Source of the DNA: Anaerolineae bacterium
GTDB taxonomy: Bacteria; Chloroflexota; Anaerolineae; JAADDB01
Direction of reading: 5' to 3'
Length of the DNA: 48,403 nucleotides
Assembly: GCA_015486845.1 (NCBI GenBank)
Contig: WFQU01000178.1
Span: 1-48,403, forward strand
Under the pieces are notes generated by a model that was given only the letters and a program-made list of their open reading frames with translations, had not been told where the DNA came from and ran no database searches. Position 1 is the first letter of the stretch. Every line of letters starts with the position of its first letter. Below are positions 6,031-16,315 of this stretch, piece by piece. The position numbers and the translations under genes are program-made.

Positions 6031-7461
6031 TCAGGGCCGCATCGTATCTTCTTCCTGTTTGCCGTCATGTTCTTCAACCCGGCGCCGTTTAAAAGATTCC
6101 GGTTCTGTCGGAGGCAACCGACGCTTTTTCGCCCAACGACTAAACGGCCAAGAAAACCAGGACGGTGTTTTCCCGCTTCCTAACAACCACGAAACAACAC
6201 GGCCGGCTTGCTGCGCTTCCCAAAAACGCCCCGGTGCGCTGATCATATCACGCCAAAGGTGAAGCCCGAATTGTTCTAACACAGAATAGCGCGTCAACGC
6301 CTCTTCCGAGCGTAAACGCGATAACAATCGGGGTAGATCGATCATCACAGGGCAAGCGTCACGACAAACGCCATTCAAAGCCGAAACCGATGGCGAACCC
6401 GAAGATTCTGCAGCTTGCAAAAGCGGTATGAGCACCGAACCCATCGGTCCCGGATATTTCCAGCCAACTTTTCCGCTTGCCTCTTGAGGAATAGGGCAAG
6501 CGTGCAAACAGGCACCACAACCGATGCAAGTCAAGATTTCGCCATATCCATCCGCCAATAGTTGGCTGCGTCCATTGTCCAACAGCACCAAGTGGAATTC
6601 TCCGGGACCATCCGCGTCCCCCGGCCGTGCCGGGCCATTGTATAGGCTCGTATAGCTGGTCATCACCTGTCCGGTGGCGCTGCGTGGCAACAGTTGCAAG
6701 AGCAAAAAGAGATCGTCTAAACTACGCACCATCTTTTCCACACCTACGACAGCTACGTGTAGCGGCGGCAAACTATTCACGAAACGGCCATTGCCTTCAT
6801 TCGTAATCATCACCAGGGTGCCTGTTTCGGCCACGGCGAAATTAGCACCCGTGATGCCCATATCTGCCTGCAACAACTGCCGTCGTATTCGGGAACGAGC
6901 GGCATTTATCAGTAGATTGATATCGTAAGTTTCGGGAACACCTAATTTTTCCTGAAAGAGCCAAGAAATTTCGGCCACGCGCATGGGCACGGCCGGCGCG
7001 ACGCGATGCATCGGCGGCCGCTCGGCTAATTGCAAGATGTACTCGCCTAAATCCGTTTCGAGCAGTTGCAAACCAGCCGCTTCCAGCGTCGCGTTCAGGC
7101 CAATTTCGGCAATGGTTAGACTCTTGGCTTTCGCCACCCGCTGAACCCCATGAAAACGGGCTACATCCAAGATGTAAGTATTAGCCGCGTCTGCGTCTTC
7201 AGCCCAGTAGACATGACCGCCCCGAGCCGTAATGCGATCAGTCAGCATTTCCAGGAGCTCCGGCAAATTCCGCAAAGCATCCAAGCGTGCCGCACGTGCT
7301 TGCTGCCGCGCTTGTTGAATATCTTGAATCTCAGACCAACGCCGTTTGCGCCTTGCATCCAAACGTTGTCCCTGATTTTGTAATAACTGTTGTGAACGCT
7401 TGTCCGCCACCGCGTTATGAGCACGTTTCCAAAATTGCGGCCATCTCCCCTTCAGACGCAT
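6031..7461 (-). CDS. lutB: Lactate utilisation iron-sulfur protein B
   Basis: 476 residues. Residues about 60-305 are the LUD domain (IGANFAVAETGTLVMI-type block at 203-220). An iron-sulfur motif follows at Cys312, 315, 318 and 322 (CIGCGACLHACP). The second motif is LNGVCRDACP with Cys366 and Cys370; as I recall, E. coli YkgF has the same LNGxC form, so the missing first Cys is a family variant and not damage. The protein passes electrons during lactate oxidation, with LutA and LutC. Its ATG lies three bases after the stop codon of the topoisomerase gene, so the two are probably translationally coupled. The C-terminus is rich in Arg and charged residues. Confidence 0.88.
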   Translation of the reverse strand: MRLKGRWPQFWKRAHNAVADKRSQQLLQNQGQRLDARRKRRWSEIQDIQQARQQARAARLDALRNLPELLEMLTDRITARGGHVYWAEDADAANTYILDVARFHGVQRVAKAKSLTIAEIGLNATLEAAGLQLLETDLGEYILQLAERPPMHRVAPAVPMRVAEISWLFQEKLGVPETYDINLLINAARSRIRRQLLQADMGITGANFAVAETGTLVMITNEGNGRFVNSLPPLHVAVVGVEKMVRSLDDLFLLLQLLPRSATGQVMTSYTSLYNGPARPGDADGPGEFHLVLLDNGRSQLLADGYGEILTCIGCGACLHACPIPQEASGKVGWKYPGPMGSVLIPLLQAAESSGSPSVSALNGVCRDACPVMIDLPRLLSRLRSEEALTRYSVLEQFGLHLWRDMISAPGRFWEAQQAGRVVSWLLGSGKTPSWFSWPFSRWAKKRRLPPTEPESFKRRRVEEHDGKQEEDTMRP

Positions 7462-7464
7462 GGC

Positions 7465-10086
7465 TCACTCCATGCTGCGCGGCGGTTTTTTCCGTGCTGC
7501 CGGCTTCTTGGCCGTCGAAGCGCGCTTTTTTACCGGCACCTGGCCAGGCGCCGGCTGCCGGGCTGGCTTATTACTTGCCGTTTCCGCCGGCATGTCTGCT
7601 TTGGAGGTACTCTTGTACCGTGCGACGGGACGCCGACTCCGATCTGATTGCTCCGATTTGGAAGGCAGGCTCCAGGCCAAGAGTTGCATCACCGGATCGA
7701 CATCGGCACCTTTGACAACCTGGCTGCCACGAGCGGTCCGGCCAACTTTGGGTACCTGGGTCTCACGCAAATAAGTTACCCCCCCCTTTTGACTCACCGA
7801 GAAAATCTCCGACCCTTTGTCAACACCCACCACGCTGGCAACATAACCGCTGCGTCGCGTAACGACCGTTGCAACAATACCGGCGCCATAACGCTTCTGC
7901 AACGTGAAATTGCTGCAACCCATCCTCTTGGCATAACCATGGTCCGTAACCAACCAAAGGAATGGCTCGCGGTCCAGTACAGCGCCAACAACAAAATCGT
8001 CCTGAGCTAATTTCAGGCCCAAAACGCCAGCTGCCGCCAACCCCATCAACCGGACTTCCGCGAGATTAAAGCGAATCGCTTTCCCGGCTCGGGTTACCAG
8101 CAGCACATTTTCTTTTTCGTCAGAGACCGACAGCGCAGCAACCAGTTGGTCTTCTTTATCAAGACGAATCACAGGGGGCAGATTGTGAATCGCCACGCGC
8201 AAATCTTCCTTGCTCACCCGCTTCACTCGCCCTGATTTGCTGACCAACAATATAGAGGTCATGCGCTCGGTAACAGGCAAAATAGCTACTGGATGGACCG
8301 GTGCGATAAAAGCCAGCAAATCTGTCAAGGAAGCACCTTCCCCTTCCGGAATGAGATGAACAGGAAGCAGCCCGGCTTGACCATTGGTCATAATCACCAA
8401 CAGATTTTGTTGCGAGTTGCCATACGTCATCACCACCGGCGCATCTTTGTGCCCACGTCCTGGCACTGTACCTTTCCGACGCTCAGACAAATTCAACCGC
8501 CGTACACGGTTCTCTCTATCTATCCAGATCAATAGATCATCGGCCGGCAACAAGGCATTCACTGTCAAGGATCCATTTCCCTCTGCTAGATCAGCCACAA
8601 TAGTGCGTCGGTTATCGTCATACAGCGATTTAATAGAGAGCAGTTCCTCTTTGATCACAGAACGAAGTTTCGCGGGACTATCCAAAAGCGCTTCTAATTC
8701 CGCAATCGTCTTCAGTACCGCAATATGCTCCTCTTCCACCTTTTTGCGCTCCAAAGCAGAAAGTCGTTTGAGCTGCATATCCAAAATCGCCTGAGCCTGG
8801 ATTTCGCTAAGCCGGAAGCGTTTAATAAGATTATTACGCGCACTGCTGGTAGTGCGGGAATGGCGAATAATGCGAATGACTTCATCCAAGAATTCCAGAG
8901 CGATGAGTAGCCCGGCCAAGATATGTTCCCGATGACGAGCTTTTTTCAGCCGGAAAGTGGTGCGTCGGGTGACAATCTCGATGCGGTGCTCGATGAACAA
9001 CCGTAAAATCTGGCGCAAAGAAAGCAACCGGGGTTCCCCTTGCACCAGTGCCAGAAATTGAGCCCCAAAAGTCTGCCGCATGGCCGTGTATTTGTACAAC
9101 AAGGCTAATACCTCTTTGCGGTCAGCATTGCGCCCCAGCTCAACAACAACCCGCATCCCGTTGCGATCCGATTCATCCCGCAAATCGGCAACCCCTTCGA
9201 TCTTTCCACCTCGCACCAAAGACGCAATACGTTCAATCAGGCGCGTCTTGTTCGTTTGATAAGGCAGTTCAGTAACAATGATCTGTTCCCGGCCGCGGGC
9301 ATTGGTCTCGAAATGGGCCCGGGCTTGAATGGTAAAATGTCCCCGGCCGGTAGCATACATCTTTTGCAGGACATCCTCCTGTTTGCCGTCACTGCCTTTA
9401 CGATAGCGATAAACCAAACCACCGGTAGGGAAATCAGGGCCGTGGATGAATTGGAGCAGGGCATCCAAAGGAACATCCCCCATTTTGCTACCCTGCTCCA
9501 ACATGTAAACCAGAGCATCCACCACTTCGCCTAAATTGTGGGCAGGAACATTCGTGGACATGCCCACAGCAATGCCGGTCGCTCCATTAACCAGCAGATT
9601 GGGTAAAGCGGATGGCAAAACCAGTGGCTCGGCCAGCGAACCGTCGAAGTTAGGGCCGAAATCAACGGTCTCTTCCTCAATATCGCGCAATACTTCCAGC
9701 GCCAATGATTGCAAACGCGCTTCGGTATAACGCATAGCTGCAGCAGCATCATCATCCACCGAACCAAAGTTGCCTTGACCATCCACCAGCGGATAACGCA
9801 AAGAGAATGCCTGCGCCATGCGCACCATCGCATCATAAACAGCGCTATCCCCATGCGGGTGGTACTTGCCCAGCACTTCGCCAACGATACGGGCACTCTT
9901 TTTATACGGTTTGTCCGGCCACAAGCCCATATCATACATGGCAAAAAGGATACGCCGGTGTACCGGTTTCAAGCCGTCTCGCACATCCGGCAAGGCCCGC
10001 GCCACAATGACGCTCATGGCATAATCTAAATAGGAAGCTCGCATTTCTTGTTCAATATCAATGTGCTTCACATGCCCAATTTGCAT
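7465..10086 (-). CDS. gyrA: Type IIA topoisomerase A subunit (GyrA/ParC)
   Basis: 873 residues. The breakage-reunion domain is complete: catalytic Tyr120 in [16 protein letters not shown] at 41-47 and [10 protein letters not shown] at 76-85, with Ser81 and Asp85 at the positions altered in quinolone resistance both unaltered. The C-terminal beta-pinwheel follows from about residue 510. The GyrA box (QRRGGKG in E. coli) is replaced near 535-548 by a degenerate [14 protein letters not shown], which is closer to ParC-like proteins, so the enzyme could be topoisomerase IV or a gyrase with altered wrapping. A Lys/Arg/Pro-rich tail of about 60 residues ends the protein. No gyrB or parE lies nearby. 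ATG has GGGG nine bases upstream. It heads an apparent operon with lutB and lutC. Confidence 0.88.
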   Translation of the reverse strand: MQIGHVKHIDIEQEMRASYLDYAMSVIVARALPDVRDGLKPVHRRILFAMYDMGLWPDKPYKKSARIVGEVLGKYHPHGDSAVYDAMVRMAQAFSLRYPLVDGQGNFGSVDDDAAAAMRYTEARLQSLALEVLRDIEEETVDFGPNFDGSLAEPLVLPSALPNLLVNGATGIAVGMSTNVPAHNLGEVVDALVYMLEQGSKMGDVPLDALLQFIHGPDFPTGGLVYRYRKGSDGKQEDVLQKMYATGRGHFTIQARAHFETNARGREQIIVTELPYQTNKTRLIERIASLVRGGKIEGVADLRDESDRNGMRVVVELGRNADRKEVLALLYKYTAMRQTFGAQFLALVQGEPRLLSLRQILRLFIEHRIEIVTRRTTFRLKKARHREHILAGLLIALEFLDEVIRIIRHSRTTSSARNNLIKRFRLSEIQAQAILDMQLKRLSALERKKVEEEHIAVLKTIAELEALLDSPAKLRSVIKEELLSIKSLYDDNRRTIVADLAEGNGSLTVNALLPADDLLIWIDRENRVRRLNLSERRKGTVPGRGHKDAPVVMTYGNSQQNLLVIMTNGQAGLLPVHLIPEGEGASLTDLLAFIAPVHPVAILPVTERMTSILLVSKSGRVKRVSKEDLRVAIHNLPPVIRLDKEDQLVAALSVSDEKENVLLVTRAGKAIRFNLAEVRLMGLAAAGVLGLKLAQDDFVVGAVLDREPFLWLVTDHGYAKRMGCSNFTLQKRYGAGIVATVVTRRSGYVASVVGVDKGSEIFSVSQKGGVTYLRETQVPKVGRTARGSQVVKGADVDPVMQLLAWSLPSKSEQSDRSRRPVARYKSTSKADMPAETASNKPARQPAPGQVPVKKRASTAKKPAARKKPPRSME

Positions 10087-10257
10087 GATTCTAACCCCTT
10101 TTCCAACAGTTTTGTCCCTCTCTCCCCACGTACCGCGTCTGTATCACAACGCCATTAAATGTAGAACAGATCACCCGCAAAGATTGCCAGATTTCGGTCC
10201 ATAGTACCCATGACCGTTTCAGCCGTGCACAGTTTACCGTTGACATTGACACATTGC

Positions 10258-10266
10258 ATTATACCA
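10258..10266 (-). promoter_or_regulatory. Candidate extended -10 promoter for gyrA-lutBC
   Basis: On the minus strand TGGTATAAT is found, a perfect -10 with the TGn extension. The -35 region is weak. Transcription would start near 10251, leaving a leader of about 165 nt before the gyrA start. Confidence 0.45.
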
Positions 10267-10424
10267 CAAGATAACGCTCGCCAGACGGATCAGTTATTGC
10301 GCTCAGCAATTCCAAACATAGACGATATGTCCAATCACTTGATTCTCAGTAACTACTAAGCTCCCCCAACAATAGGGGGCAGATGGCGCAGACAAATGCT
10401 AGTTTTCGTTTATCTTTTCTAACT

Positions 10425-10460
10425 TATCTGCGTGAAATCTGCGTAATCAGCGTTCTATTC
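10425..10460 (+). repeat. Dispersed repeat family A, copy 5
   Basis: ATCTGCGTGAA, ATCTGCGTA, ATCAGCGTTC, TATTC: three decamer-like units followed by the shared TATT tail. It lies in the gap between gyrA and the secreted-protein genes; the remaining bases 10270-10420 show no feature. Confidence 0.55.
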
Positions 10461-10546
10461 AACCGGAGCTGAGCCATTGCAATCCTCGAATATCTTCTTT
10501 ACGCGCCGTTGATTAATTTTATATTGCTGAAATACGAAAATAGGCC

Positions 10547-10575
10547 TTGACAAACAGATCTATAACCATTATACT
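10547..10575 (+). promoter_or_regulatory. Strong sigma70-type promoter for the secreted-protein operon
   Basis: TTGACA (10547-10552), a 17-base spacer and TATACT (10570-10575), eleven of twelve consensus bases. Transcription would start near 10582, about 380 bases before the first full gene at 10960. Confidence 0.65.
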
Positions 10576-10804
10576 TAATGTGTTGATGTATCTCAATAAA
10601 TATGCTCAGCCCGTCGAATATATTCAGCCTCAGACGGAGGAGAAGTAATATCTTTTCAGCCATTTAGAGGCATTTTATTGTCGTAGCTCTCCCGCCTGTT
10701 CACCATCGTAAAAGAGATAACTTCTCTACACCAATCGGATCCCTGGCCCAAGCAGGACAAACTGCTACAAGCGTTGTGCATCCCCCGGAAAGGAGGTGCA
10801 GCCT

Positions 10805-10831
10805 ATGAAAATGGCGTTAGCATCTTGCTAA
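10805..10831 (+). CDS. Possible leader peptide, 8 residues
   Basis: ATG at 10805 lies eight bases after a perfect AGGAGG (10791-10796), the best ribosome binding site in the region. The ORF encodes MKMALASC and ends with TAA inside a six-base-pair hairpin. Its size and place, between promoter and terminator-like hairpin, resemble attenuation leader peptides, but there is no run of one amino acid to name a signal. It may instead be the remains of a lipoprotein start. Confidence 0.3.
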   Translation: MKMALASC

Positions 10832-10856
10832 ATACTAAGGCGTGTCTCAGTTACGC

Positions 10857-10880
10857 AAAAAAGGGATTCGCTCCTTTTTA
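10857..10880 (+). terminator. Weak terminator or attenuator hairpin in the leader
   Basis: AAAAAGG (10858-10864) pairs with CCTTTTT (10873-10879) around an eight-base loop. It ends 80 bases before the downstream gene, so it would have to be read through for expression. The stem is mostly A-T. Confidence 0.35.
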
Positions 10881-10959
10881 TTGATCAAAGTGAAAACGCC
10901 CCCCTCAGCCCAACAAGTACATTGAAATAGTGTGAAGTTTAGCCAAGGGAGGTTTTACA

Positions 10960-12093
10960 ATGAAAATAAGACATCGTTTTGTGTTTTTCTTTGCGTTCGT
11001 CCTGTTATTGGTATTGGCCGGAGGCATCACGCAGGCTCAAGGGCCAGCATCCCCGCCAGAGGATGTCGGCACGATGAGCACGACGCTCGACGAAGCCGCT
11101 GTTAGCCCAATCATTCCAATTCAGGGACGGCTAACCGATAATCACGGAAGGCCAATCAACGGCACCCGCAGCGTGCGATTCGCTCTCTACACAGCCAGCA
11201 GCGGCGGCACGCCACTTTGTGTAGACACGGACTGGGTAATTTTTGCCAACGGTCTGTTCAATGCCTACATTAACTTCTGCGACAGCAATGACATCAACGG
11301 CCAACAGCTTTACTTGGGAATCAAAGTAAGCAGTGATCCGGAGATGACGCCGAGAAAGGCCATTTACCCGGTGCCTTACGCCTACGGTTTGAAGCCGGGC
11401 GCTGTCATCAGCGCAGCCCAGGATAATGTTCTGACCGTGAGATCCACAGGCACCGGCGATGCTGATGCGATCAAAGGCTACGGTAACGGTACCGGAGAAG
11501 GCGTCACAGGCAATGCAACAGCCGGCAGCGGTGTATATGGGCAGAGCAGCAGTGGCGCCGGCGTGACTGGCTACAGCAGTAGTGGAACGGCCCTTAACGC
11601 CACTGGCACTGGTAAGATACAAAGTAGTGCCAGATCATACCTTTTCGTGCCCGGGACCGCTTTCGTCAAAAACGACAGCCATGACTCGACCAGATGGCAA
11701 ATGTGGGGCGGGGCCGCCAGGATATACAGAGGAAGCACTACCGGCAGCAAATATGTCCGCATCCCCGTCACTATCCCCGCCGTGCTGTACGGCCAGCCGG
11801 TGCGGGTTACACAGGTCAGAGTGTACTACAGATGCCAGAACGGCACCCACAATTACATCGACCGAACATATCTATACAAGATGACCGATGCTGATTCCTG
11901 GCAGCTTCTCATCAACAGCACCTCCAATCACACGAGCAATACGGCGACCAGTTATTTGATGACAACGAATAACACCTACAACACACTTTCAGCAGACCGG
12001 GGCATCCTTACTTTCCTGCTCTACCTGCATTTTGAAAATGACACAGAGTACATCCTAATTGGCGGAGTACGCTTGACACTGGAACACGACTGA
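10960..12093 (+). CDS. Secreted surface protein with QGRLTD-type domain and Gly/Ser repeats
   Basis: 377 residues. Residues 1-27 are a signal peptide ending in TQAQ. Residues about 50-150 form the domain seen at the front of many secreted bacterial proteins: IQGRLTDNHGRPINGTRSVRFALY, then LFNAYI, QLYLGIKV and MTPRKAIYPVPYAYG. Residues about 160-215 are short Gly/Ser/Thr-rich repeats (GVYGQSSSGAGVTGYSSSGTA) of the kind found in fibrous, tail-fibre-like proteins. The last 150 residues form a beta-rich C-terminal domain with several aromatic residues. It is probably a surface or matrix protein; no enzymatic residues are recognised. GGGAGG lies eight bases before the ATG. The gene follows a long structured leader and precedes another secreted protein by 12 bases. 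Confidence 0.65.
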   Translation: MKIRHRFVFFFAFVLLLVLAGGITQAQGPASPPEDVGTMSTTLDEAAVSPIIPIQGRLTDNHGRPINGTRSVRFALYTASSGGTPLCVDTDWVIFANGLFNAYINFCDSNDINGQQLYLGIKVSSDPEMTPRKAIYPVPYAYGLKPGAVISAAQDNVLTVRSTGTGDADAIKGYGNGTGEGVTGNATAGSGVYGQSSSGAGVTGYSSSGTALNATGTGKIQSSARSYLFVPGTAFVKNDSHDSTRWQMWGGAARIYRGSTTGSKYVRIPVTIPAVLYGQPVRVTQVRVYYRCQNGTHNYIDRTYLYKMTDADSWQLLINSTSNHTSNTATSYLMTTNNTYNTLSADRGILTFLLYLHFENDTEYILIGGVRLTLEHD

Positions 12094-12105
12094 GAGGAGG
12101 CTACC

Positions 12106-12390
12106 ATGAAGAGGAAAGCAATTTTGCTGGCCCTGGCGAGCTTCCTGCTGCTGTCCAGCATAGCTTTAGCCATGTCGCCGCCTTCTCATCAGTATAAGCT
12201 GGGTTGGTTTACACCACTAACCGGCAGCGGCGGTAGTTCCGCGTCTGCGCATTATGCCGTACAGTTCACGATAGGGCAAAGTGACATAGGCAATATGGGC
12301 AGTGCTCATTACACTACTTGCTTAGGTTACTGGTGTGGAGGCGGTCACATCTACAGCGTTTATTTGCCCACAATGTCGAAAAGGCATTGA
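12106..12390 (+). CDS. Small secreted protein with C-terminal VYLP motif
   Basis: 94 residues, with a signal peptide to about residue 22 (SSIALA). The mature part has the pattern Ser-Ala-xx-Tyr ... TIGQSDIGNMGSAHY ... LGYWCGGG, which recurs in small extracellular proteins I associate with Chloroflexota (usual form SSxNYxLxxTIGQ ... LGYWYG). It ends HIYSVYLPTMSKRH; a YLP-plus-basic tail closes many secreted proteins of that phylum. The ATG is preceded by GAGGAGG and lies 12 bases after the previous gene, so the two form one operon. A perfect hairpin follows the stop. Confidence 0.65.
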   Translation: MKRKAILLALASFLLLSSIALAMSPPSHQYKLGWFTPLTGSGGSSASAHYAVQFTIGQSDIGNMGSAHYTTCLGYWCGGGHIYSVYLPTMSKRH

Positions 12391-12402
12391 TGCAACAACC
12401 AT

Positions 12403-12435
12403 AAACCTTCCAGGTCACAAAGACCTGGAAGGTTT
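12403..12435. terminator. Perfect 14-bp bidirectional hairpin
   Basis: AAACCTTCCAGGTC (12403-12416), loop ACAAA, GACCTGGAAGGTTT (12422-12435). It separates the convergent secreted-protein operon and the glycolysis operon (eno stops at 12476), and ends both with TTT on either strand. Confidence 0.75.
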
Positions 12436-12475
12436 CAATGTTCTCGAAAACGATCCTCTCCGAGGCACACCCCGA

Positions 12476-13864
<1,389 letters not shown>

Positions 13865-15328
13865 CTATTGTTGGGAAGGCTGCGTAGTCACCTCATCTGC
13901 CGCATAACCTAAATCGAGCACTTCCAAATGATTGGTGCCGCCAGCGTACGGGACAGAGTACCCCCGCGTGAGGAGCGCAAACCCTTTGGCCAAACCATGG
14001 CGTTCCAGCCAATCCCTGGCATACGTACTCCAACTCTCCGGACGTTTATCCACGTACACAGGAAAAACGCCATAAGAAAATTGTAGATTCTGACATGTCG
14101 CCGCCTCACGGCTCATAGCAATGATCCAAGCCGGCAAGTGAAACCGGCTTAAACTGCGCGCCGTCGCACCAGATTTAGTCGGTGTGACGATCGCAACGGG
14201 TATGGCCCGTTCCACGATAGAACGAACGCCCCATGTGATCAACCCCTCTGCACCAGCCGCTATGTCCGTCGGAGCGATAGCCCGCTCTTTTTGTGCGGAC
14301 AGGCTCTCGCGGTATGTTTCTGTCCTTTGAGCAATATGTGCCATCACAGCAACGACCTTCTCCGGGAAATTACCCATGGCCGATTCCTCAGAAAGCATGA
14401 CGCAGTCCGTGCCGTCCAAGATCGCGTTGGCCACATCCGTGACTTCGGCCCGGGTGGGGCGTGTGTTATGTACCATCGATTCTAACATCTGCGTGGCGGT
14501 AATCACCGGCTTGCCTAAGCGATTGGCCTGGCGGATAAGTCGCTTTTGCACGACAGCAATTTCTTCAATAGGAATTTCAACGCCCAAGTCACCTCGAGCT
14601 ACCATAACACCGTCAGCAGCTTGCAAAATAGCATCCATCCGGTCCAGCGCCCGAGAACGCTCAATTTTGGCAATGATGAAAGGGTGCTGCCCTTTAGCCG
14701 CCGCCGCTTTACGCACCGCCTCAATGTCCTCCGGGCCCTGGACAAAAGATTGACTGACAGCATCCACACCTTGTTCTAAAACAAAATCCAGGATGAGATG
14801 ATCATGCTCGGTAAAAGCGTTAATGCCAAGGTCAATACCAGGCAAATTAACCCCTTTGTAAGAGCGCAGCTCACCGCCGATCAGAACCCGGCAAAGGACT
14901 TGCTTCTTGGTCACCGATTGTACTTTCAACTGGATGAACCCGTCATTAAGGAAAATCGTGTCCCCAGGCTTGACCGCGGCGGGTAGGCCGACGAAGCTAA
15001 CCGACACGCGCTCGGCATCGCCGATAATTTTCTCCGTTTGCAGCGTAAAAGACTGGCCGCGGTGCAGCATGATGGGTTCCGAGGACAGCGCTCCAATACG
15101 CATTTTGGGGCCGGGCAAATCTGCCATAATCGCCACCCGCTTACCGACAGCAGTTGATGCAGCGCGAATATTTGCCATTAACTTCTTGTGGTAAGCAAAC
15201 TCGCCATGCGCAAAGTTAAGACGAGCAACATTCATGCCATTAGCAATCATGCGCTCCAGCACATCTTGGGTCTCGGAGGCAGGTCCAATTGTACAAACAA
15301 TCTTCGTCTTTTTCGACGGCAATGTCAT
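13865..15328 (-). CDS. pyk: Pyruvate kinase
   Basis: 487 residues. It transfers phosphate from phosphoenolpyruvate to ADP. N-terminal TKIVCTIGPAS and MNVARLNFAHG, the signature IIAKIERSRALDRMDAI with the catalytic Lys followed by ADGVMVARGDLGVEIP, KPVITATQMLESM with TRAEVTDVANAILDGTDCVMLSEESA, and a C-terminal allosteric domain are all seen. The C-terminal domain is complete to about residue 470, followed by a short Gln-rich tail. AAGGAG lies before the ATG. It lies 93 bases upstream of eno and 27 bases downstream of the sugar kinase gene in the same operon. Confidence 0.95.
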   Translation of the reverse strand: MTLPSKKTKIVCTIGPASETQDVLERMIANGMNVARLNFAHGEFAYHKKLMANIRAASTAVGKRVAIMADLPGPKMRIGALSSEPIMLHRGQSFTLQTEKIIGDAERVSVSFVGLPAAVKPGDTIFLNDGFIQLKVQSVTKKQVLCRVLIGGELRSYKGVNLPGIDLGINAFTEHDHLILDFVLEQGVDAVSQSFVQGPEDIEAVRKAAAAKGQHPFIIAKIERSRALDRMDAILQAADGVMVARGDLGVEIPIEEIAVVQKRLIRQANRLGKPVITATQMLESMVHNTRPTRAEVTDVANAILDGTDCVMLSEESAMGNFPEKVVAVMAHIAQRTETYRESLSAQKERAIAPTDIAAGAEGLITWGVRSIVERAIPVAIVTPTKSGATARSLSRFHLPAWIIAMSREAATCQNLQFSYGVFPVYVDKRPESWSTYARDWLERHGLAKGFALLTRGYSVPYAGGTNHLEVLDLGYAADEVTTQPSQQ

Positions 15329-15355
15329 GCAAATTTCTCCTTATGCACTAAAAAG

Positions 15356-16312
15356 TCAACGATTCAACGTGCGAATTTTAATATCTGGTAGAAGCCGGTC
15401 GACATCATCACGTTGAAAAAGCGCTGTGCCGGGCTTGGAAGCAGTGCCACTGCCACAAGAAACGCCTAAGCGCAACGCTTCAGCAGGAGAGTTTCCCTGC
15501 GCAAAAGCAGCCATCAAACCACCGACCAAAGCATCCCCGGCGCCAACGGTGGAACGCACTGGCACGTGCGGTGCCATCGCGTGATAACTATTCTCCGGTC
15601 CCACCAAAATCGCGCCCTCGCCGCCCAAAGAAACGCAGACGTAGGTTACACCCTCTTCCTGAATGTGCCGCGCCTCAGCAAAAACGGCGTCCAACGTGGG
15701 CAATTTATGCCCACAATGGAGCTCCAGTTCATAACGATTCGGCTTGATAAGGAATGGGTGGTAGGTCAGTGCGTGGTTCAAGATGGCCCCGCGCGTGTCC
15801 ACTACCGCCCGGGCCTGATGCTGGCGGAGCGCCTGCACCAAATCGCCGTAGATTTCCGTCGGCACGCCGGCGGGCAACGAACCGGTGAGCACCCCGAAAC
15901 CGCCCTGGGCCGCCGACAGCAAGTGATCCGTGACGGCCTGCAAAGCCTTAGGGGGGACTTCGGGCCCGCTCCCATCCAGTTCGTATTGCACCCGGGGCGA
16001 TTTTTCCAGAACAGTACAATTAATGCGCGTCTCGCCGGCCAAACGCACACGCTCCAAATGATCCAGTTCGCCAGCCAACAACCGTTCCACCAACAAGCCT
16101 ATTTCCCCGCCTAACAAGACGCAATTCGTCGCTGGCACCCCTAACCGTTTCAGCGCCCGGCCTACGTTAATACCGTTGCCGCCGGGGTCAAAACGCGTAT
16201 GATCAGCTCGCACTTTTTGATCCGGCACCAGCGTCGGAAATTCGTAACTGACATCCAAGCAAGGATTCAGCGTAAGCGTCGCAATGGGCAATGCCGTTCG
16301 GACCTGTTTCAT
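15356..16312 (-). CDS. pfkB: PfkB-family phosphofructokinase
   Basis: 318 residues of the ribokinase/PfkB fold. The first signature, FDPGGNGINVGRALKRLG, and the second, STVGAGDALVGG with the catalytic Asp, are intact. The opening TLTLNPCLDVSYE and the end GSGTASKPGTALFQRDDV resemble E. coli 6-phosphofructokinase II (PfkB), and LacC/FruK-type kinases are also similar. Its place between gpmA, pyk and eno argues for phosphorylation of fructose 6-phosphate, but 1-phosphofructokinase or tagatose 6-phosphate kinase activity cannot be excluded. ATG lies three bases after the gpmA stop, with only a weak ribosome binding site, so coupling to gpmA translation is likely. Confidence 0.85.
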   Translation of the reverse strand: MKQVRTALPIATLTLNPCLDVSYEFPTLVPDQKVRADHTRFDPGGNGINVGRALKRLGVPATNCVLLGGEIGLLVERLLAGELDHLERVRLAGETRINCTVLEKSPRVQYELDGSGPEVPPKALQAVTDHLLSAAQGGFGVLTGSLPAGVPTEIYGDLVQALRQHQARAVVDTRGAILNHALTYHPFLIKPNRYELELHCGHKLPTLDAVFAEARHIQEEGVTYVCVSLGGEGAILVGPENSYHAMAPHVPVRSTVGAGDALVGGLMAAFAQGNSPAEALRLGVSCGSGTASKPGTALFQRDDVDRLLPDIKIRTLNR

Positions 16313-16315
16313 GCG

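Larger units (their letters stand above)
10713..10880 (+). promoter_or_regulatory. Structured leader RNA with hairpins and sequestered Shine-Dalgarno
   Basis: Successive hairpins are visible: AGAGA/TCTCT (10713-10727), AGCAG/CTGCT (10751-10766), GCA-CC-CC against GG-GG-TGC (10778-10799) which buries the Shine-Dalgarno AGGAGG of a mini-ORF, TTAGCA/TGCTAA (10817-10831) overlapping that ORF's stop codon, GCGT/ACGC (10840-10856) and a terminator-like stem (10857-10880). The arrangement suggests a cis-regulatory leader. I could not match it to the c-di-GMP, TPP, SAM, glycine or cobalamin riboswitch consensus. Confidence 0.4.

Noticed and set aside
6364-6380. Missing first Cys in the second LutB iron-sulfur motif as a defect
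   Set aside because: The LNGxCxxxCP form also occurs in YkgF-type LutB proteins, so it is a normal family variant.
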